Source of the DNA: Actinostola sp. cb2023
Lineage: Eukaryota; Cnidaria; Anthozoa; Actiniaria; Actinostolidae
DNA: 64,000 nucleotides
NCBI GenBank assembly: GCA_033675265.1
Contig: JAUJYZ010001197.1
Location: forward strand, 278,501-342,500
Direction of reading: 5' to 3'
Below, piece by piece: positions 1 to 11,058 of the stretch; positions within the stretch are counted from its first letter, which is position 1, and each line of letters opens with the position of its first letter. Below the pieces are notes generated by a model that ran no database searches, was not told where the DNA came from, and saw only the letters and a list, made by a program, of their open reading frames with translations. The position numbers were made by a program, and so were the translations under genes.

Positions 1-23
1 GTACCTCGCCCTGCAATAACCAG

Positions 24-3000
24 GCCAACAACAACAAGCCGTAATTCTTGTCAAGATTACTTGCCAACATGTTCGAGTTTTTTATGAAAACCAACAACCA
101 ACGTGCAGCCGATACGAACAGGAAAGAGAATTTGACGACGACATATTCGACTTCCTGGGAGAAGACAACAAACCTTCTATTCAGACAATACAAGGTATAT
201 TTGTGCAATTTCTACTGTGGTGTTTGATCAAAACCTTTACCATCCGACAATTTCAGTAAATATAGCAGGAAAGTCAGACCAAAAAAATGCATCTTAAATT
301 ATGATGAAATGGGCTGTTAAACTTGGTACGATATAATAAAAGTCATCGTGTTTCATAAACTTTTTTGTTAAACCTTTTTTGAATTTGTAACATTGATTTT
401 GATTTGTTTCAATTTCAGATCCGGACTTCGACAAGCCGATCACATATACAGGCAAAGGAAAGGGAAATCCCGACGGATCAACTGTCTTTAAAAGACAATC
501 AGGCAAAACGAAAACATCGGTGCGTAAGATTTTTTCTTTCTGTTTCTACGTTTTTATTGTTTTAGTACATGAGATCGGTTCAATTCGGTGGCTGTTGTGT
601 ATGGTAGGTTTTGCCCCAAGGTACAAAACCTATGATTCACCATAACCATCGACGAGAACCACCCAGAACTGAAACTCCTTATCCCAGTCAACAGGTGGAT
701 ACATATTGCGCAGGGTACAATGTACTTGTTGATTGGTTGCCTGGTTGCCTGGTTGCTAGGGTAAAGAGGGAGGGAGAGAGGGAGGGCGAGAGAGAGGGGG
801 AGAGAGAGAGAGAGAGAGAGGGGAGAGAGGGAGGGAAACTTGCTGGTTCATTATTCATTGTTTATCAAACAAGAGAATCAAGTCGATATTATTATTTATG
901 AACAGAAAAGTCAAGAAGCTCTACCAACAACTCCAACACCGGTGTGCGGCAAACGCTCGCGCTGGTTCAGGACGAAAATAGTACCTATCACTGATGCCAA
1001 TCATGTAAGTAAAGTATAAACACAGAATAGTGTAGTAAGTGTGATCAAGTCCAATATTATTATTGATGAACAGAAAAGTCAAGAAGTGCCATCTTCTCCA
1101 ACACCGGTGTGCGACAACTTCTCTTTCTTTAAGAAGAAAGTTGTGCCAAAGATTGAATCAAACGATTCGCCACCAAGGACACCTGTCGATCATGTAAGTA
1201 AAGTATAAACACAGAATAGTGTAGTAAGTGTGATCGATGATCACCAAGGACTTCGATTAGAAACTTAAAGATCATCATTTGTATTACATTGTCGACGAGA
1301 AGTACTGAACTGTACAAGGAAAGCAGGCCAGGCAGCACTGAACGAACACACAATTTTAATCATGAAAATCCCATGGGCCTAAACGAAGAAAGAGAGAAAA
1401 CACTGACCCCGATGAGATTAAGATCCCCGGCGTATCTCAGGAACTGAACTGCTGTTGCTCTAATAGCTTATCTAATATGCCAGACTTGGAGTTACATAGC
1501 CTGCGTAGCGGCGCACGGGACGGGAAAATGGAGGGGAGGGGGAGGGGAGGAGGGAGGGGAGGAAGAGAGGGGATTGACATGCCAGTACTCGTTTGATCGG
1601 TTACATTCAATGAGGCAGTCATTTCTTCTACAGATGATTGTTAATGTTTGGTCCCGAGTCTTGGTTTATTATTTTATATTCAATGTTTTATCGCACTATT
1701 GTTTTAAAGGAGGATAGAGCTTCCAACCTTAGCGTTAACCGCCCCATGAAGGCTGAGAAACAAAAATCTCTATTCAGAAGAAAACTTGAAGCCATTGTGG
1801 CATCGGTAAAGGCAGGATTTTCATCAGCGCCCACGCCTGAGGTCGAACCACAAAACGCAGATACCAACAGCAGCGAAGATGGCCAGCCTTTGGCTCCAAG
1901 TTTCGTCTCGCAATCGTCAATTGCTCTGGACACAGAGCAGACACTATGTGCGGAGAAGGTGGTACGTGTATGTCAAGAGATCCTTAAATACAGTGTCTTT
2001 TATAGAGTAGATTTCGTATGACTGTGAACATCTGACGGAACGGACGTTGACTGAGTAACGGAATGTTTTGGAACGAATTCGTGCCGTGATCCCGCGTGAT
2101 GCCGTGCCGTGACAGTGCCGTAATCCAGCGTGATGCGTGATGCATGGTGCCGCGACAGTGCCGTGATCCCGCGTGATACATGGTGCCTTGCCGCGACAGT
2201 GCCGTGATCCCGCGTGATACATGGTGCCTTGCCGTGACAGTGCCGTGATCCCGCGTGATGCATGGTGCCGCGACAGTGCTGTGATCCCGCGTGATACATG
2301 GTGCCTTGCCGTGACAGTACCGTGATGCCGTGACAGTGCCGTGATCCCGCGTGATACATGGTGCAGTGCAGTGACAGTGCCGTGATCCCGCGTGATGCAT
2401 GGTGCAGTGCAGTGACAGTGCCGTGATCCCGCGTGATGCATGGTGCTGTGACAGTGCCGTGGCCGTGACAATGCCGTGATCCGCCCGCGTGATGCATGGT
2501 GCCGTGCCGTGATCCCGCGTGATGCATGGTGCCGTGCCGTGCAGACAGTACCGTGATCCCGCGTGATGCATGGTGCCGTGACATTGCCGTGATCCCGCGT
2601 GATGCATGATGCCGTGACAGTGTCGTGATCCCGCGTGATGCATGATGCCGTGACAGTGTCGTGATCCCGCGTGATGCATGGTGCAGTGCCGTGCAGACAG
2701 TACCGTGATCCCGCGTGATGCATGGTGCCGTGACAGTGCCGTGATCCCGCGTGGTGCCGTGACAGTGCCGTGATCCCGCGTGATGCATGATGCCGTGACA
2801 GTGTCGTGATCCCGCGTGATGCATGATGCCGTGACAGTGTCGTGATCCCGCGTGGTGCCGTGACAGTGCCGTGATCCCGCGTGATGCATGGTGCCGTGAC
2901 AGTACCGTGATCCCGCGTGATGCATGATGCCGTGACAGTGCCGTGGCCGTGATGAGAGAGTGACATTGCCGCGTGTCGTGTTTTTCACAGTCATACGAAA

Positions 3001-3285
3001 TCGGCTCCTCTATAAGCGATCTATCAGTTACCCAGTTACGGTCACTAAGTTGATCATCGAAGGTAATACGATATCTCAGAGAACTGACATGCAATACGAT
3101 CTGTTAACATAATATATTCTCTTGGTTCTGAATGCTATTGTTTGCTTGCATTTCAGTTCTATGAAGATGTAGAGGTACAGGCACCACCATCACCCTCTCC
3201 CCCTGAACCTGAGCCAATTAAGAAGCGCAATGGTCGTCTAAGCTGCCTTAGCTTCCTTTGCTTCGGTTGCCGCAAGGAGGCGTAA
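24..3285 (+). CDS. Unrecognised gene, 3' part: acidic/Pro-Ser-rich protein with Cys-rich C-terminus
   Basis: Exons read in one frame with consistent splice phases: about 24-194 (5' limit uncertain), 419-519, 906-1004, 1074-1193, 1710-1961 and 3157-3285, ending in TAA. Each internal boundary has AG/GT signals. The upstream part lies outside the window. The product carries acidic stretches (EFDDDIFDFLGED), basic patches (RSRWFRTK, FFKKKVV, LFRRKL), a Pro-rich run near the end (APPSPSPPEPEP) and the C-terminus LSCLSFLCFGCRKEA. The clustered cysteines beside basic residues look like a possible palmitoylation or membrane-anchor tail; this is inference. Exons 906-1004 and 1074-1193 are a tandem exon duplication: both begin KSQE, contain TPTPVC and end in a His codon before an identical donor. 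No known domain is recognised. The 1962-3156 intron holds a MITE-borne minisatellite. Confidence 0.72.
766..835. repeat. GA-rich purine tract in intron
   Basis: Interrupted GAGAGG/GGGAGA run within the 520-905 intron of the first gene. It is a simple low-complexity tract with no coding value. The other non-exonic sequence of this intron shows nothing recognisable. Confidence 0.8.
2001..3014. mobile_element. MITE with Cys-tail-gene intron location, interior turned into minisatellite
   Basis: The left end (TATAGAGTAGATTTCGTATG, continuing ACTGTGAA) and the right end (TTCACAGTCATACGAAAT, continuing to CTCTATA at 3014) are inverted copies of each other. The same family, with ends like GAGTCGTTTTCGTATGAG, is seen as ordinary short foldbacks at 10468-10666, 11442-11606 and 57566-57775. 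Here almost the whole interior is a tandem array. The element lies in the intron between 1961 and 3157 and does not disturb the exons. Confidence 0.7.
2085..2940. repeat. 36-bp minisatellite inside MITE
   Basis: Roughly two dozen variants of a unit near 36 bp built from GCCGTGACAGTGCCGTGAT and CCCGCGTGATGCATGGT. The long open frames on the minus strand (340-364 codons) are products of the repeat and not genes. The unit resembles the CCGTGACCGTACCG-like subrepeats inside the short MITEs of the same family. Confidence 0.9.
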
Positions 3286-3389
3286 ATCTATTTGGATGTC
3301 GTTTTTCATATTTAAGGTAACTAGATTTGTTATGCTTCAAGGTAACTAAACGACGTATTGTACACAAACATTGTACAATATTTAAGATA

Positions 3390-4110
3390 AAACTGAGTGG
3401 GTTAAACGCTTACGTACCTTTGCGTAAACCGTGCGTATTCTGTTACGTATGCGTAATGCATCTTATGTTATTGTGCAATATTTATATTAAAAATGAGTGG
3501 GTAACGCGTACGCATCTTTGCGTAAACCCGTGCGTATTCTGTTACGTATGCGTAATACATCTTATATTATTGTGCAATATTTATATTAAAAATGAGTGGG
3601 TAACGCGTACGTACCTTTGCGTAAACCGTGCGTATTCTGTTACGTATGCGTAAAGGATACGTGTGCATCTTGTTATTGTGCAATATTTATGTTAAAACTG
3701 AGTGGGTAACGCGTACGTACCTTTGCGTAAACCGTGCGTATTCTGTTACGTATGCGTAATGCATCTTATGTTATTGTGCAATATTTATATTAAAAATGAG
3801 TGGGTAACGCGTACGCACCTTTGCGTAAACCGTGCGTATTCTGTTACGTATGCGTAATGGATACGTGTGCATCTTATCTTATTGTGCAATATTTATGTTA
3901 AAACTGAGTGGGTATCACGTACGCACCTTTGCGTAAACCGTGCGTATCCTGTTACGTATGCGTAATGGATACGTGTACATCTTATGTTATTGCGCAACAT
4001 TGTTCGTCAAAGTTGCATGATAACGCTATACGTACATACATAAACCGTGGCGGGAAACGCGTACCTTTGTATTACTCGTGCATGTACAGTATTGCGTATA
4101 CGCGAGACTG
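3390..4110. repeat. ~100-115 bp tandem repeat
   Basis: Six to seven imperfect units follow one another, each containing ACGTACCTTTGCGTAAAC, TTCTGTTACGTATGCGTAA and GTTATTGTGCAATATTTAT. Spacing varies from about 98 to 115 bp because some units carry an extra GGATACGTGTGCATC segment. It starts about 105 bp after the stop codon of the first gene. Confidence 0.88.
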
Positions 4111-4784
4111 AAATGCGCGCGAGTTTAGCTTACGTTATTGCATAAATTAACTATGTACTATTACTACTATTATTATATTACTATTATTACTATTATCCAA
4201 TTACTCAACTTGAATTACTTGGTTTCTTGTTTTGCAGATTCATCTTTCTACTTATTTTATTATTTCCACAAAAATCTGTATTCACAATATTCTAGTCACT
4301 TTCTATATCATTCAGTACTTATAATTATAACTTTTTTTTAATTCCGCAAAAATCTGTATTTACAATATTCGCTTTTCTATATCAGTTTAACTTATATAGT
4401 AATAATATTCCTATGCTAATAATATTATATTGTTGAATTGCTGCTAGAACGGCTGATCGAGAAGAATATCATTATTTAGTCACTCAATCATTCAACTTTG
4501 TGCATTGTTAAGCTCGTTGTCTTGCTTTTACAAATTAACTGATCTTGACTTGTTGGTGGAGTACTGAGTTACTGTCTGAATGTTTATATGTCCAGTGTCC
4601 TGGCAAATACTGCCGTCTCATTCTTGCAGAGGCTGGGACTGATAGATCCATATAAGGACACTGGGCATAGGTTGATAGATCTCATGACAAAATTGTGGTT
4701 TAAGACAGAACAGTGAAACGAGCTAAACATAACTGATGCATGTATATATGTACGTACGCTTGTAAGAACAGGAAACAGTGACAA
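4111..4784. other. AT-rich intergenic DNA
   Basis: Contains a short (TTA/CTA)n run at about 4150-4195 and a loose duplication of CACAAAAATCTGTATTCACAATATTC at about 4266-4370, written here only as a location. No exon, promoter or RNA gene is supported. Confidence 0.5.
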
Positions 4785-4925
4785 TGACAAGAATGACAGT
4801 TCCAGTGTTCCAGTGAGTGTTCCAGTGAGTGTGACATCGACTGCAGTGAGTGTGACAGTGAGTGTGACATTGAGTGTGACATTGACTGCAGTGAGTGTGA
4901 CATTGCGTGATATTGAGTGCAGTGA
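4785..4925. repeat. Short GAGTGTGACA tandem repeats
   Basis: Irregular repeats of 10-20 bp (TCCAGTGAGTG, GAGTGTGACATTGA). They directly precede a (GTAA)n run that belongs to the retroposon end at 4926-5060. Confidence 0.75.
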
Positions 4926-5060
4926 GTAAGTAAGTAAGTAAGACTTTATTTAAAGAGGGTAACACGTGACAGTATGTAACAGTGTAGTGTAATGTGACAT
5001 GTATGTGACAGTGTAAGGTAATTAAGGTAAATTCCTCAGTGTGACAGTGAGAGACGGTAA
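4926..5060 (-). mobile_element. Retroposon 3'-end fragment with (GTAA)n tail
   Basis: AAGACTTTATTTAAAGAGGG follows a (GTAA)n run. The same core follows a (GAT)n run at about 54655-54710, and a related core (AAGACTTTATTTTATGAAGG) occurs at 31679 and 33482. A shared end sequence next to different microsatellites is typical of non-LTR or SINE 3' ends, here in minus orientation. Extent beyond the core is uncertain. Confidence 0.45.
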
Positions 5061-5087
5061 GATGCAACGATTTAAAATAATAATAAT

Positions 5088-6915
5088 AATATTTTTAATC
5101 CCTTAGGTATTCACCCCTGGGGGTCCTAATCCCTCAGGTATACACCCCTGGGGGTCCTAATCCCTCAGGTATACACCCCCGGGGGTCCCTCAGGTAATCC
5201 CTCAGGTATACACACCTGGGGCTCCTTTTTAATCCCTCAGGTATACACACCTGGGGCTCCTAATCCCTCAGGTATACACCCCTGGGGGTCCTAATCCCTC
5301 AGGTATACACCCCTGTGGGTCCTAATCCCTCAGGTATACACCCCTGGGGCTCCTTTTTAATCCCTCAGGTATACACACCTGGGGCTCCTTTTTAATCCCT
5401 CAGGTATACACACCTGGGGCTCCTTTTTAATCCCTCAGGTATACACACCTGGGGCTCCTTTTTAATCCCTCAGGTATACACACCTGGGGCTCCTTTTTAA
5501 TCCCTCAGGTATACACACCTGGGGCTCCTTTTTAATCCCTCAGGTATACACACCTGCGGCTGCTAATCCCTCAGGTATACACCCCTGGGGGGTCATAATC
5601 CCTCAGGTATACACCCCTAGGAGTCCTAATCCCTCAGGTATACACCCCTAGGAGTCCTAATCCCTCAGGTTTACACCCCTGGGGCTCCTTTTTAATCCTT
5701 CAGGTATACACACCTGGGGCTCCTTTTTAATCCCTCAGGTATACACACCTGGGGTCCTTTTTAATCCCTCAGGTATACACGTACACCTTGGGCTCCGTTT
5801 TAATCCCTCAGGTATACACACCTGGGGCTCCTTTTTAATCCCTCAGGTATACACACCTGGGGCTCCTTTTTAATCCCTCAGGTATACACACCTGGGGCTC
5901 CTTTTTAATCCCTCAGGTATACACACCTGCGGCTGCTAATCCCTCAGGTATACACCCCTAGGAGTCCTAATCCCTCAGGTTTACACCCCTGGGGCTCCTT
6001 TTTAATCCTTCAGGTATACACACCTGGGGCTCCTTTTTAATCCCCTCAGGTATACACACCTGGAGTCCTTTTTAATCCCTCAGGTATACACGTACACCTT
6101 GGGCTCCGTTTTAATCCCTCAGGTATACACACCTGGGGCTCTTTTTTAATCCCTCAGGTATACACACCTGGGACTCTCTTTTTAATCCCTCAGGTATACA
6201 CACCTGGGGTCCTTTTTAATCCCTCAGGTACACACCCCTGGGGGTCCTAATCCCTCAGGTATACACATACACCTGGGCTCCTTTTTAATCCCTCGGGTAT
6301 AAACACCTGGGGCTCCTTTTTAATCCCTCAGGTACACACACCTGGGGTCCTTTTTAATCCCTCAGGTATACACATACACCTGGGGTTCCTTTTTAATCAC
6401 TCAGGTATACACACCTGGGGTCCTTTTTAATCCCTTGGGTATACACACCTGGGGCTCCTTTTTAATCCCTCAGGTATACACACGTGGGGCTCCTTTTTAA
6501 TCTCTCAACTATACACACCTGGGGCTCCTTTTTAATCCCTCAGGTATACACACCTAGGGCTCCTTTTTAATCCCTCAGGTATACACACCTGGGGCTACTA
6601 ATCCCTCAGGTATACACCCCTGGGGGTCATAATCCCTCAGGTATACACCCCTGGGAGTCCTAATCCCTCAGGTATACACCCCTGGGGCTCCTTTTTAATC
6701 CTTCAGGTATACACACCTGGGGCTCCTTTTTAATCCCTCAGGTATACACACCTGGGGGTCCTTTTTAATCCCTCAGGTATATACACCTGGGACTCCTTTT
6801 TAATCCCTCAGGTATACACACCTGGGGCTCCTTTTTAATCCCTCAGGGCTCCACACCTGGGATCCTTTTTAATCCCTCAGGTATACACACCTGGGGCTCC
6901 TTTTTAATCCCTCTG
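5088..6915. repeat. 35-bp minisatellite, about 50 copies
   Basis: Monomer near 35 bp: TCCCTCAGGTATACACACC followed by TGGGGCTCCTTTTTAA; a shorter variant lacks the TTTTTAA part. Each unit contains the imperfect palindrome CAGGTATACACACCTG. A higher-order pattern is visible, since blocks around 5540-5700 and 5915-6010 repeat the same order of variants. It is entered from an (AAT)n run at 5074-5090. Confidence 0.93.
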
Positions 6916-7016
6916 AGTGATGATTTTTACTCCGCACATCCGGTACGGTGTCAAAGTTCATTCATTTTACACACTTCCTTTGGCATGAAAGCTTATCGGG
7001 CCCGAAAAGAGTTTCT

Positions 7017-7320
7017 TTAAAAATCTATATCTTCCAAACAAAGTAGTTTACAGACATGAAATTTTGCATGAAGTGAAAGTTTGTTCATACTAAAAACATG
7101 CCAAAAGAACAGCTTTGTAGGGTAAGTGTTTTCAGATTTCTGGGATGTCTTTTCGGGCCTGAAAAGTTTACGGAGCTTTCGAGAAACGGGGTCCTCTGTA
7201 TCGCTAATTTTCAAAATAACCACACTAATTCATAGAGATATGGATTTATTTTATCAATCCAGTACTAGTACTACAAAGGGTTTAGAGATCTTTAGAACAA
7301 TTTTACACTGAGGTGAACCC
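7017..7320. repeat. Dispersed repeat, copy 1 (empty site for the 62761 element)
   Basis: The stretch TTTTCAAAATAACCACAC followed by TCATAGAGAT, TATCAATCCAGTACTAG and GGGTTTAGAGATCTTTAG recurs at 62720-62757 plus 63755-63815, where it is split by a TTAA-flanked element. No coding function is seen; short open frames here are chance. Confidence 0.65.
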
Positions 7321-7539
7321 CTTTTTTTAGCATAGTCATTAACTATGGTTTTAGTGATGAAATCATACATCTTTGGCTTCCTCAAACAACAAATATTTGT
7401 ACTGACTTTGCACCGGGTAACGTGTGGAAAAATAGATCAGTTTTTGTTGCAATAACAGTTTCATGGTTGAGATTATATTCGGTGATGCTCTTTGTCAGTT
7501 GTTTACCCAACCCAACATCGCATAGTATAGCATCTGAAC
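7321..7539. other. Intergenic DNA, nothing recognised
   Basis: No splice-consistent exon, repeat or RNA gene was recognised. Confidence 0.4.
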
Positions 7540-7654
7540 AATAAAGAAGAAATAACCCACGTTACAACACACTTTTCCGTCAACACCACTACAGAAACAT
7601 CTGAGTCCCAGGTGGGAAACGAACCCACGTTCGTGGGGTTATTTCTTCTTTATT
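7540..7654. repeat. Foldback ~115 bp
   Basis: AATAAAGAAGAAATAACCCA at the left end is matched by GGGTTATTTCTTCTTTATT at the right end, a near-perfect inverted repeat of about 22 bp around a 70-bp loop. Probably a small MITE. Confidence 0.7.
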
Positions 7655-8115
7655 CATTTATCTGCACAATGCACCAACATTGTACCATACAGTAATTACT
7701 GAAGCATTTACCGACTCTGGCTGTCCCATTGAATATATTTGTAATAAAAGTTTTGGAGTAAATCGATATCTTTGTTCGCAAGTTAAATGATCTCAGTAGA
7801 TTCGTATTGTGTTTTTTTTTCCCCCGAAATAAATACGATAATTGGCTATTCATTCCAACAAAAAGACAGCGAAGCCGAAGCCGGCTTTATACAAGTAAAG
7901 TGTATAAAGAAAAGTGCCGGCTGGAAGAGAAGTCCAGTCCTCGTGGTACAACCAATTAGCCTCAATTCAAAAGGCAAAGAAAAATCGAGTCACATGGTTA
8001 TTCAACGACTGTCGAAAATTCTCAAATAACATCGGTAAAATCGATAAACCCTTTCTGGTAATGATACCGATTTTAATAAAGAAAGGCAGAAACTAAACAT
8101 TACCAGTCGGGGCGT
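7655..8115. other. Intergenic DNA, nothing firm
   Basis: An 80-codon open frame at 7787-8029 lacks recognisable motifs and convincing splice sites, so I do not call it a gene. Confidence 0.4.
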
Positions 8116-8176
8116 GCGTTACTATCGGAACTCTACGTAGAATTCCGATAGTAACGCGCCCCCCCCCCCCCCCCCC
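8116..8176. repeat. Perfect hairpin abutting an 18-C homopolymer
   Basis: GCGTTACTATCGGAA and TTCCGATAGTAACGC pair perfectly across a 12-base loop at 8116-8157, followed by 18 C at 8159-8176 and then another GCGTTACTTTCG. It looks like the remains of a palindromic repeat interrupted by C-tract expansion. Confidence 0.75.
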
Positions 8177-8752
8177 TGCGTTACTTTCGAATTTACAGGC
8201 CAATCCGGGTAGCCGTTCTTCCGACTTGAAAACAAACGAAAAGTGGGTTGAAAAAATGAGGCTCCGCCGAGATTTTTTTAAACGGGATTTCGAGGTGTTT
8301 TGAAATTGAGGAAAAACTCTTTCTAGTGTTTTATATAAGCTTCTCAAACTCATTAATAATTCATTAGCTCAATAACCAATCAGCTCTCACGATTCGAGTC
8401 AGGTGGATGTATCTTGATACCGGAGGAAGAACTGATCAAGACACTGATCAAGACACTGAAATTATTGTATATTTACCATTATGTTACTTACCTTTAAACT
8501 TAGTAGACTTACTACTCTCTTACTTATCATGAAAAAAAAATTATAGTGATAAATCATCAACCAGAGTTGAATCAGTGACCCCTCGCACATTACGCTCACT
8601 ACTTATCCATTAGACTACCTGACTGCTTGTTCGATTTTGAAGCTCTTTTTAACAAACATAATACTTGCGAGGTGACTCATTAGGCCAAGACACAAAAGCA
8701 ATTATTATGTTCTTTTCTCAGGAGACTCAAGAACAATTCAGATAATCATTCA
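8177..8752. other. Repeat-derived intergenic DNA
   Basis: CTCGCCGAGATTT-type sequence and CTTCTCAAACTCATTAATAA at 8341-8360 are a partial copy of the element at 8753-8942. The rest (8361-8752) shows nothing recognisable. Confidence 0.45.
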
Positions 8753-8942
8753 TTATTAATGAGTTTGAGAAGCAATATCAAAAAACTCGTGCTTCGTGTT
8801 TCATCAGGGGATTCAAAACACCTCGAAACAATAAAAGCACTCGGCCTACGGCCTCGTGCTTTCATTAGTTTCTCGGTGTTTTGAACCCCTGATAAAACAC
8901 TCGCACTCGTTGTTGATATATTACTTCTCAAACCATTAATAA
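8753..8942. mobile_element. Foldback MITE ~190 bp
   Basis: TTATTAATGAGTTTGAGAAG at the left is inverted at the right (CTTCTCAAACCATTAATAA). Inner arms with TCAGGGGATTCAAAACACC also pair with GGTGTTTTGAACCCCTGA. Further end fragments lie at 8341 and 9058-9076. Confidence 0.75.
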
Positions 8943-9530
8943 TTCTTGGAGAAATTCAAAGTTAAAGTTGGCCAAATTGTATGCAAATTAAGATCACTTT
9001 TCCAGACCTCCTTCACGGTAGTGAGTTAATTAGTTTGTTATGCCCTCGTGGATTATTATTAACGAGTTTGAGAATAATATGTGAACTGACTTTAAAATAT
9101 TCTTTAGACGATGTCAGTTTTTCGAAGAAATCGGTGAATCAAGGTGATTTTACTTGTGATTTGATTGGTGTAGTATTATTTTATTAGCTTCACTAGCCAG
9201 AACGCAATTACACAAAAAACATTACAATCAAACAAAGGCAAAAAAGGAAAGGCAACAGGACAAGAGTCACATGTAAAGCCCCCTCTAACAAGAAATTATC
9301 GAGATAGAAGAAAATGAACATTTTTAAAAACTTACAATTGTGCTAAGGAGCTTCAGCACAGTAAGAGCGGCAGCTAGAACAAAAGTTTTTTCCGAAGTTC
9401 TGGTTGTCAACGTCAAGTTTGGAAAAAACAGTAAGAATAAAAGTGAGCCTTTGAAAGGGATCAGACGAGGTGAAGCACGGATTGATGGCATCACAAAATC
9501 AAAATGTTCAAACAAATAGATTCCATGTTG
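8943..9530. other. Intergenic DNA, nothing recognised
   Basis: Only a fragment of the preceding MITE end (AACGAGTTTGAGAATAATA near 9061) was seen. No supported exon. Confidence 0.4.
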
Positions 9531-9710
9531 CCGTGCGTCTGTACTCTTATAGATGCACAGAAGAGGTCAAAATGTGGTGAGAACAACAATCACGCCACTC
9601 GACGAAGACGTCAAAATGTGGTAAGAATAACAGTTCGTCTCGTGGCGTAGGTTTTTCTTCTCACCACATTTTGACGTCTTCTGTGCATCTATAAGAGTAC
9701 AGACGCACGG
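9531..9710. mobile_element. Foldback MITE ~180 bp
   Basis: CCGTGCGTCTGTACTCTTAT at 9531 and its inverse ending CAGACGCACGG at 9710 form long terminal inverted repeats. Inner segments TCAAAATGTGGTGAGAA and TTCTCACCACATTTTGA also pair, so the whole element can fold. Confidence 0.8.
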
Positions 9711-10004
9711 CAAAATGGACTTTGATTGATCCATCAAGTCACGTAACCTATTTCCGAACCCATGATGCCTTGCGCTCACAAGAAAAGAAGACAGATCACC
9801 AAGACAACCACCAAGGAAATAATAATGGTGAAGATTTTAGTGAAACACGAGAGTGAGTTTCCATCAACATTTTATTTAACAAACCGCTTCTATAATCTTA
9901 GAGCATCTAATTTCACAAGAATCAAACTATCTGGTCTCTTTAGCCACAGCCGCATTGTAGCTTGCATGCCTGACAGTTTATGATCTTTTTTGTCTTTTGT
10001 GTAG

Positions 10005-10054
10005 ATTGAGTCACTGTTGCTCGCTGGAAGTTCAAGTACTGATCTTATCTCCAG
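10005..10054 (+). CDS. Candidate exon (weak)
   Basis: A 50-nt segment between a good acceptor (TCTTTTGTGTAG) and donor (CAG/GTAAAG). In one frame it encodes IESLLLAGSSSTDLIS; another frame is splice-compatible with the candidate exon at 11620. No product can be named. It could be a chance open segment. Confidence 0.25.
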
Positions 10055-10212
10055 GTAAAGCTTATAAATAGGCTTTTATGGCGTGTGGGTTACCTGTGTG
10101 AAACCTTACCACAGGGAACCCATCGGTTGCAGAAACCAATTTCCCATAAAAATATCCCCATAGCTTTAGTAAATACCAAATTAAATAAACAAGGCCCTGG
10201 GGCAGGGGTAAC

Positions 10213-10308
10213 GCTAGCCTCCTATGCAGACGTTCTTACTGTCGTCACGCAATGCTTGAGGGGGAAGCGTTGCGTGATGACACTAACAACGTCTGCATAG
10301 GAGGCTAG
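10213..10308. mobile_element. Small foldback ~96 bp
   Basis: GCTAGCCTCCTATGCAGACG at 10213 pairs with CGTCTGCATAGGAGGCTAG ending at 10308. Inner GTCGTCACGCAATGCTT and AAGCGTTGCGTGATGAC also pair. It is flanked on both sides by copies of a GGGTTACCTGTG-type motif (10085-10123 and 10321-10335). Confidence 0.75.
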
Positions 10309-10467
10309 GGTAACGCGGGCAACCACAGGTAACCCGAGTAATTAGTTTCGGAGCTGATATCAGAGTTGTGATAATAATAGTGATGGAAGAAGCTTGTGCC
10401 ATGTGAAAATGACGAAAGCATAACCAGAAAATGAAAACATTTTGATCGTTGCACTTTCGTTTGCGTC

Positions 10468-10666
10468 ATTTTCGTATGAGTGGGAAGTAGTTACGGTACG
10501 GTGCCATGCCGTGACGGTATTGCACCATGACCGTGCGGTATCCAAGCATTTTGATTGGTTGAACAATGATTTTGCGCGCTGTGATTGGTTGAATACAATG
10601 TCTTCGATTCCGTACCGTGACCGTAACTCCGTACCGTAGGTTTCCCACTCATACGAAAATGGCTCT
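10468..10666. mobile_element. MITE, TTTTCGTATGAGTGGGAA family
   Basis: The ends TTTTCGTATGAGTGGGAA and TTCCCACTCATACGAAAA are inverted, and the interior is rich in TACGGTACGG and CCGTGACGG subrepeats. It belongs to the same family as the elements at 11442-11606 and 57566-57775 and the expanded one at 2001-3014. Confidence 0.8.
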
Positions 10667-10837
10667 ATCTTGTGCCTGCGTTAAAGCGTTGCATCAATCG
10701 TGAAAACCCGGGCTGAAATACCATTATTCTGCACTCAGTTCAAACTGGCGTAGACTGTCTTTCACCAAAGTTTATGGATTTGGTGACCGAGATGACTCGG
10801 CAAAATCAACTAAACCCAAATGTCGAAGGTAAGAGAT

Positions 10838-11050
10838 TCACTAGAAGAAAACATGTGCGCTTCAAACCTTGGAAATGTATTGGAAATTCATCGGAAATGA
10901 CCAAAACCTTGGCAAATAATACTTGGTATAGTTCTTTGGAAATTCGTTGCAAATTCAACCGCGCATGCTCTTCAATCCTTGGAAATTGAAAGGTTTCGGA
11001 CATTTCCAATGAATTTCCAAGATTTGAAGAGCGCGCGTTTCCTCTAGTGA
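10838..11050. mobile_element. Foldback MITE ~213 bp
   Basis: TCACTAGAAGAAAACATGTG at 10838 is inverted at the right end (CGCGCGTTTCCTCTAGTGA, 11050). TTGGAAATGTATTGGAAAT and its inverse AATGAATTTCCAAGATTT lie inside. The short open frames over it are antisense images of each other. Confidence 0.75.
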
Positions 11051-11058
11051 TTTATGGA

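Noticed and set aside
1944..3094. Long minus-strand open frames (336-364 codons, His/Ser/Thr-rich)
   Set aside because: They are translations of the 36-bp minisatellite in three frames. The repeat unit is a multiple of three and lacks stops, and no gene features are present.
7787..8096. Open frames of 60-80 codons
   Set aside because: No recognisable motif, no duplication support and no convincing splice structure.
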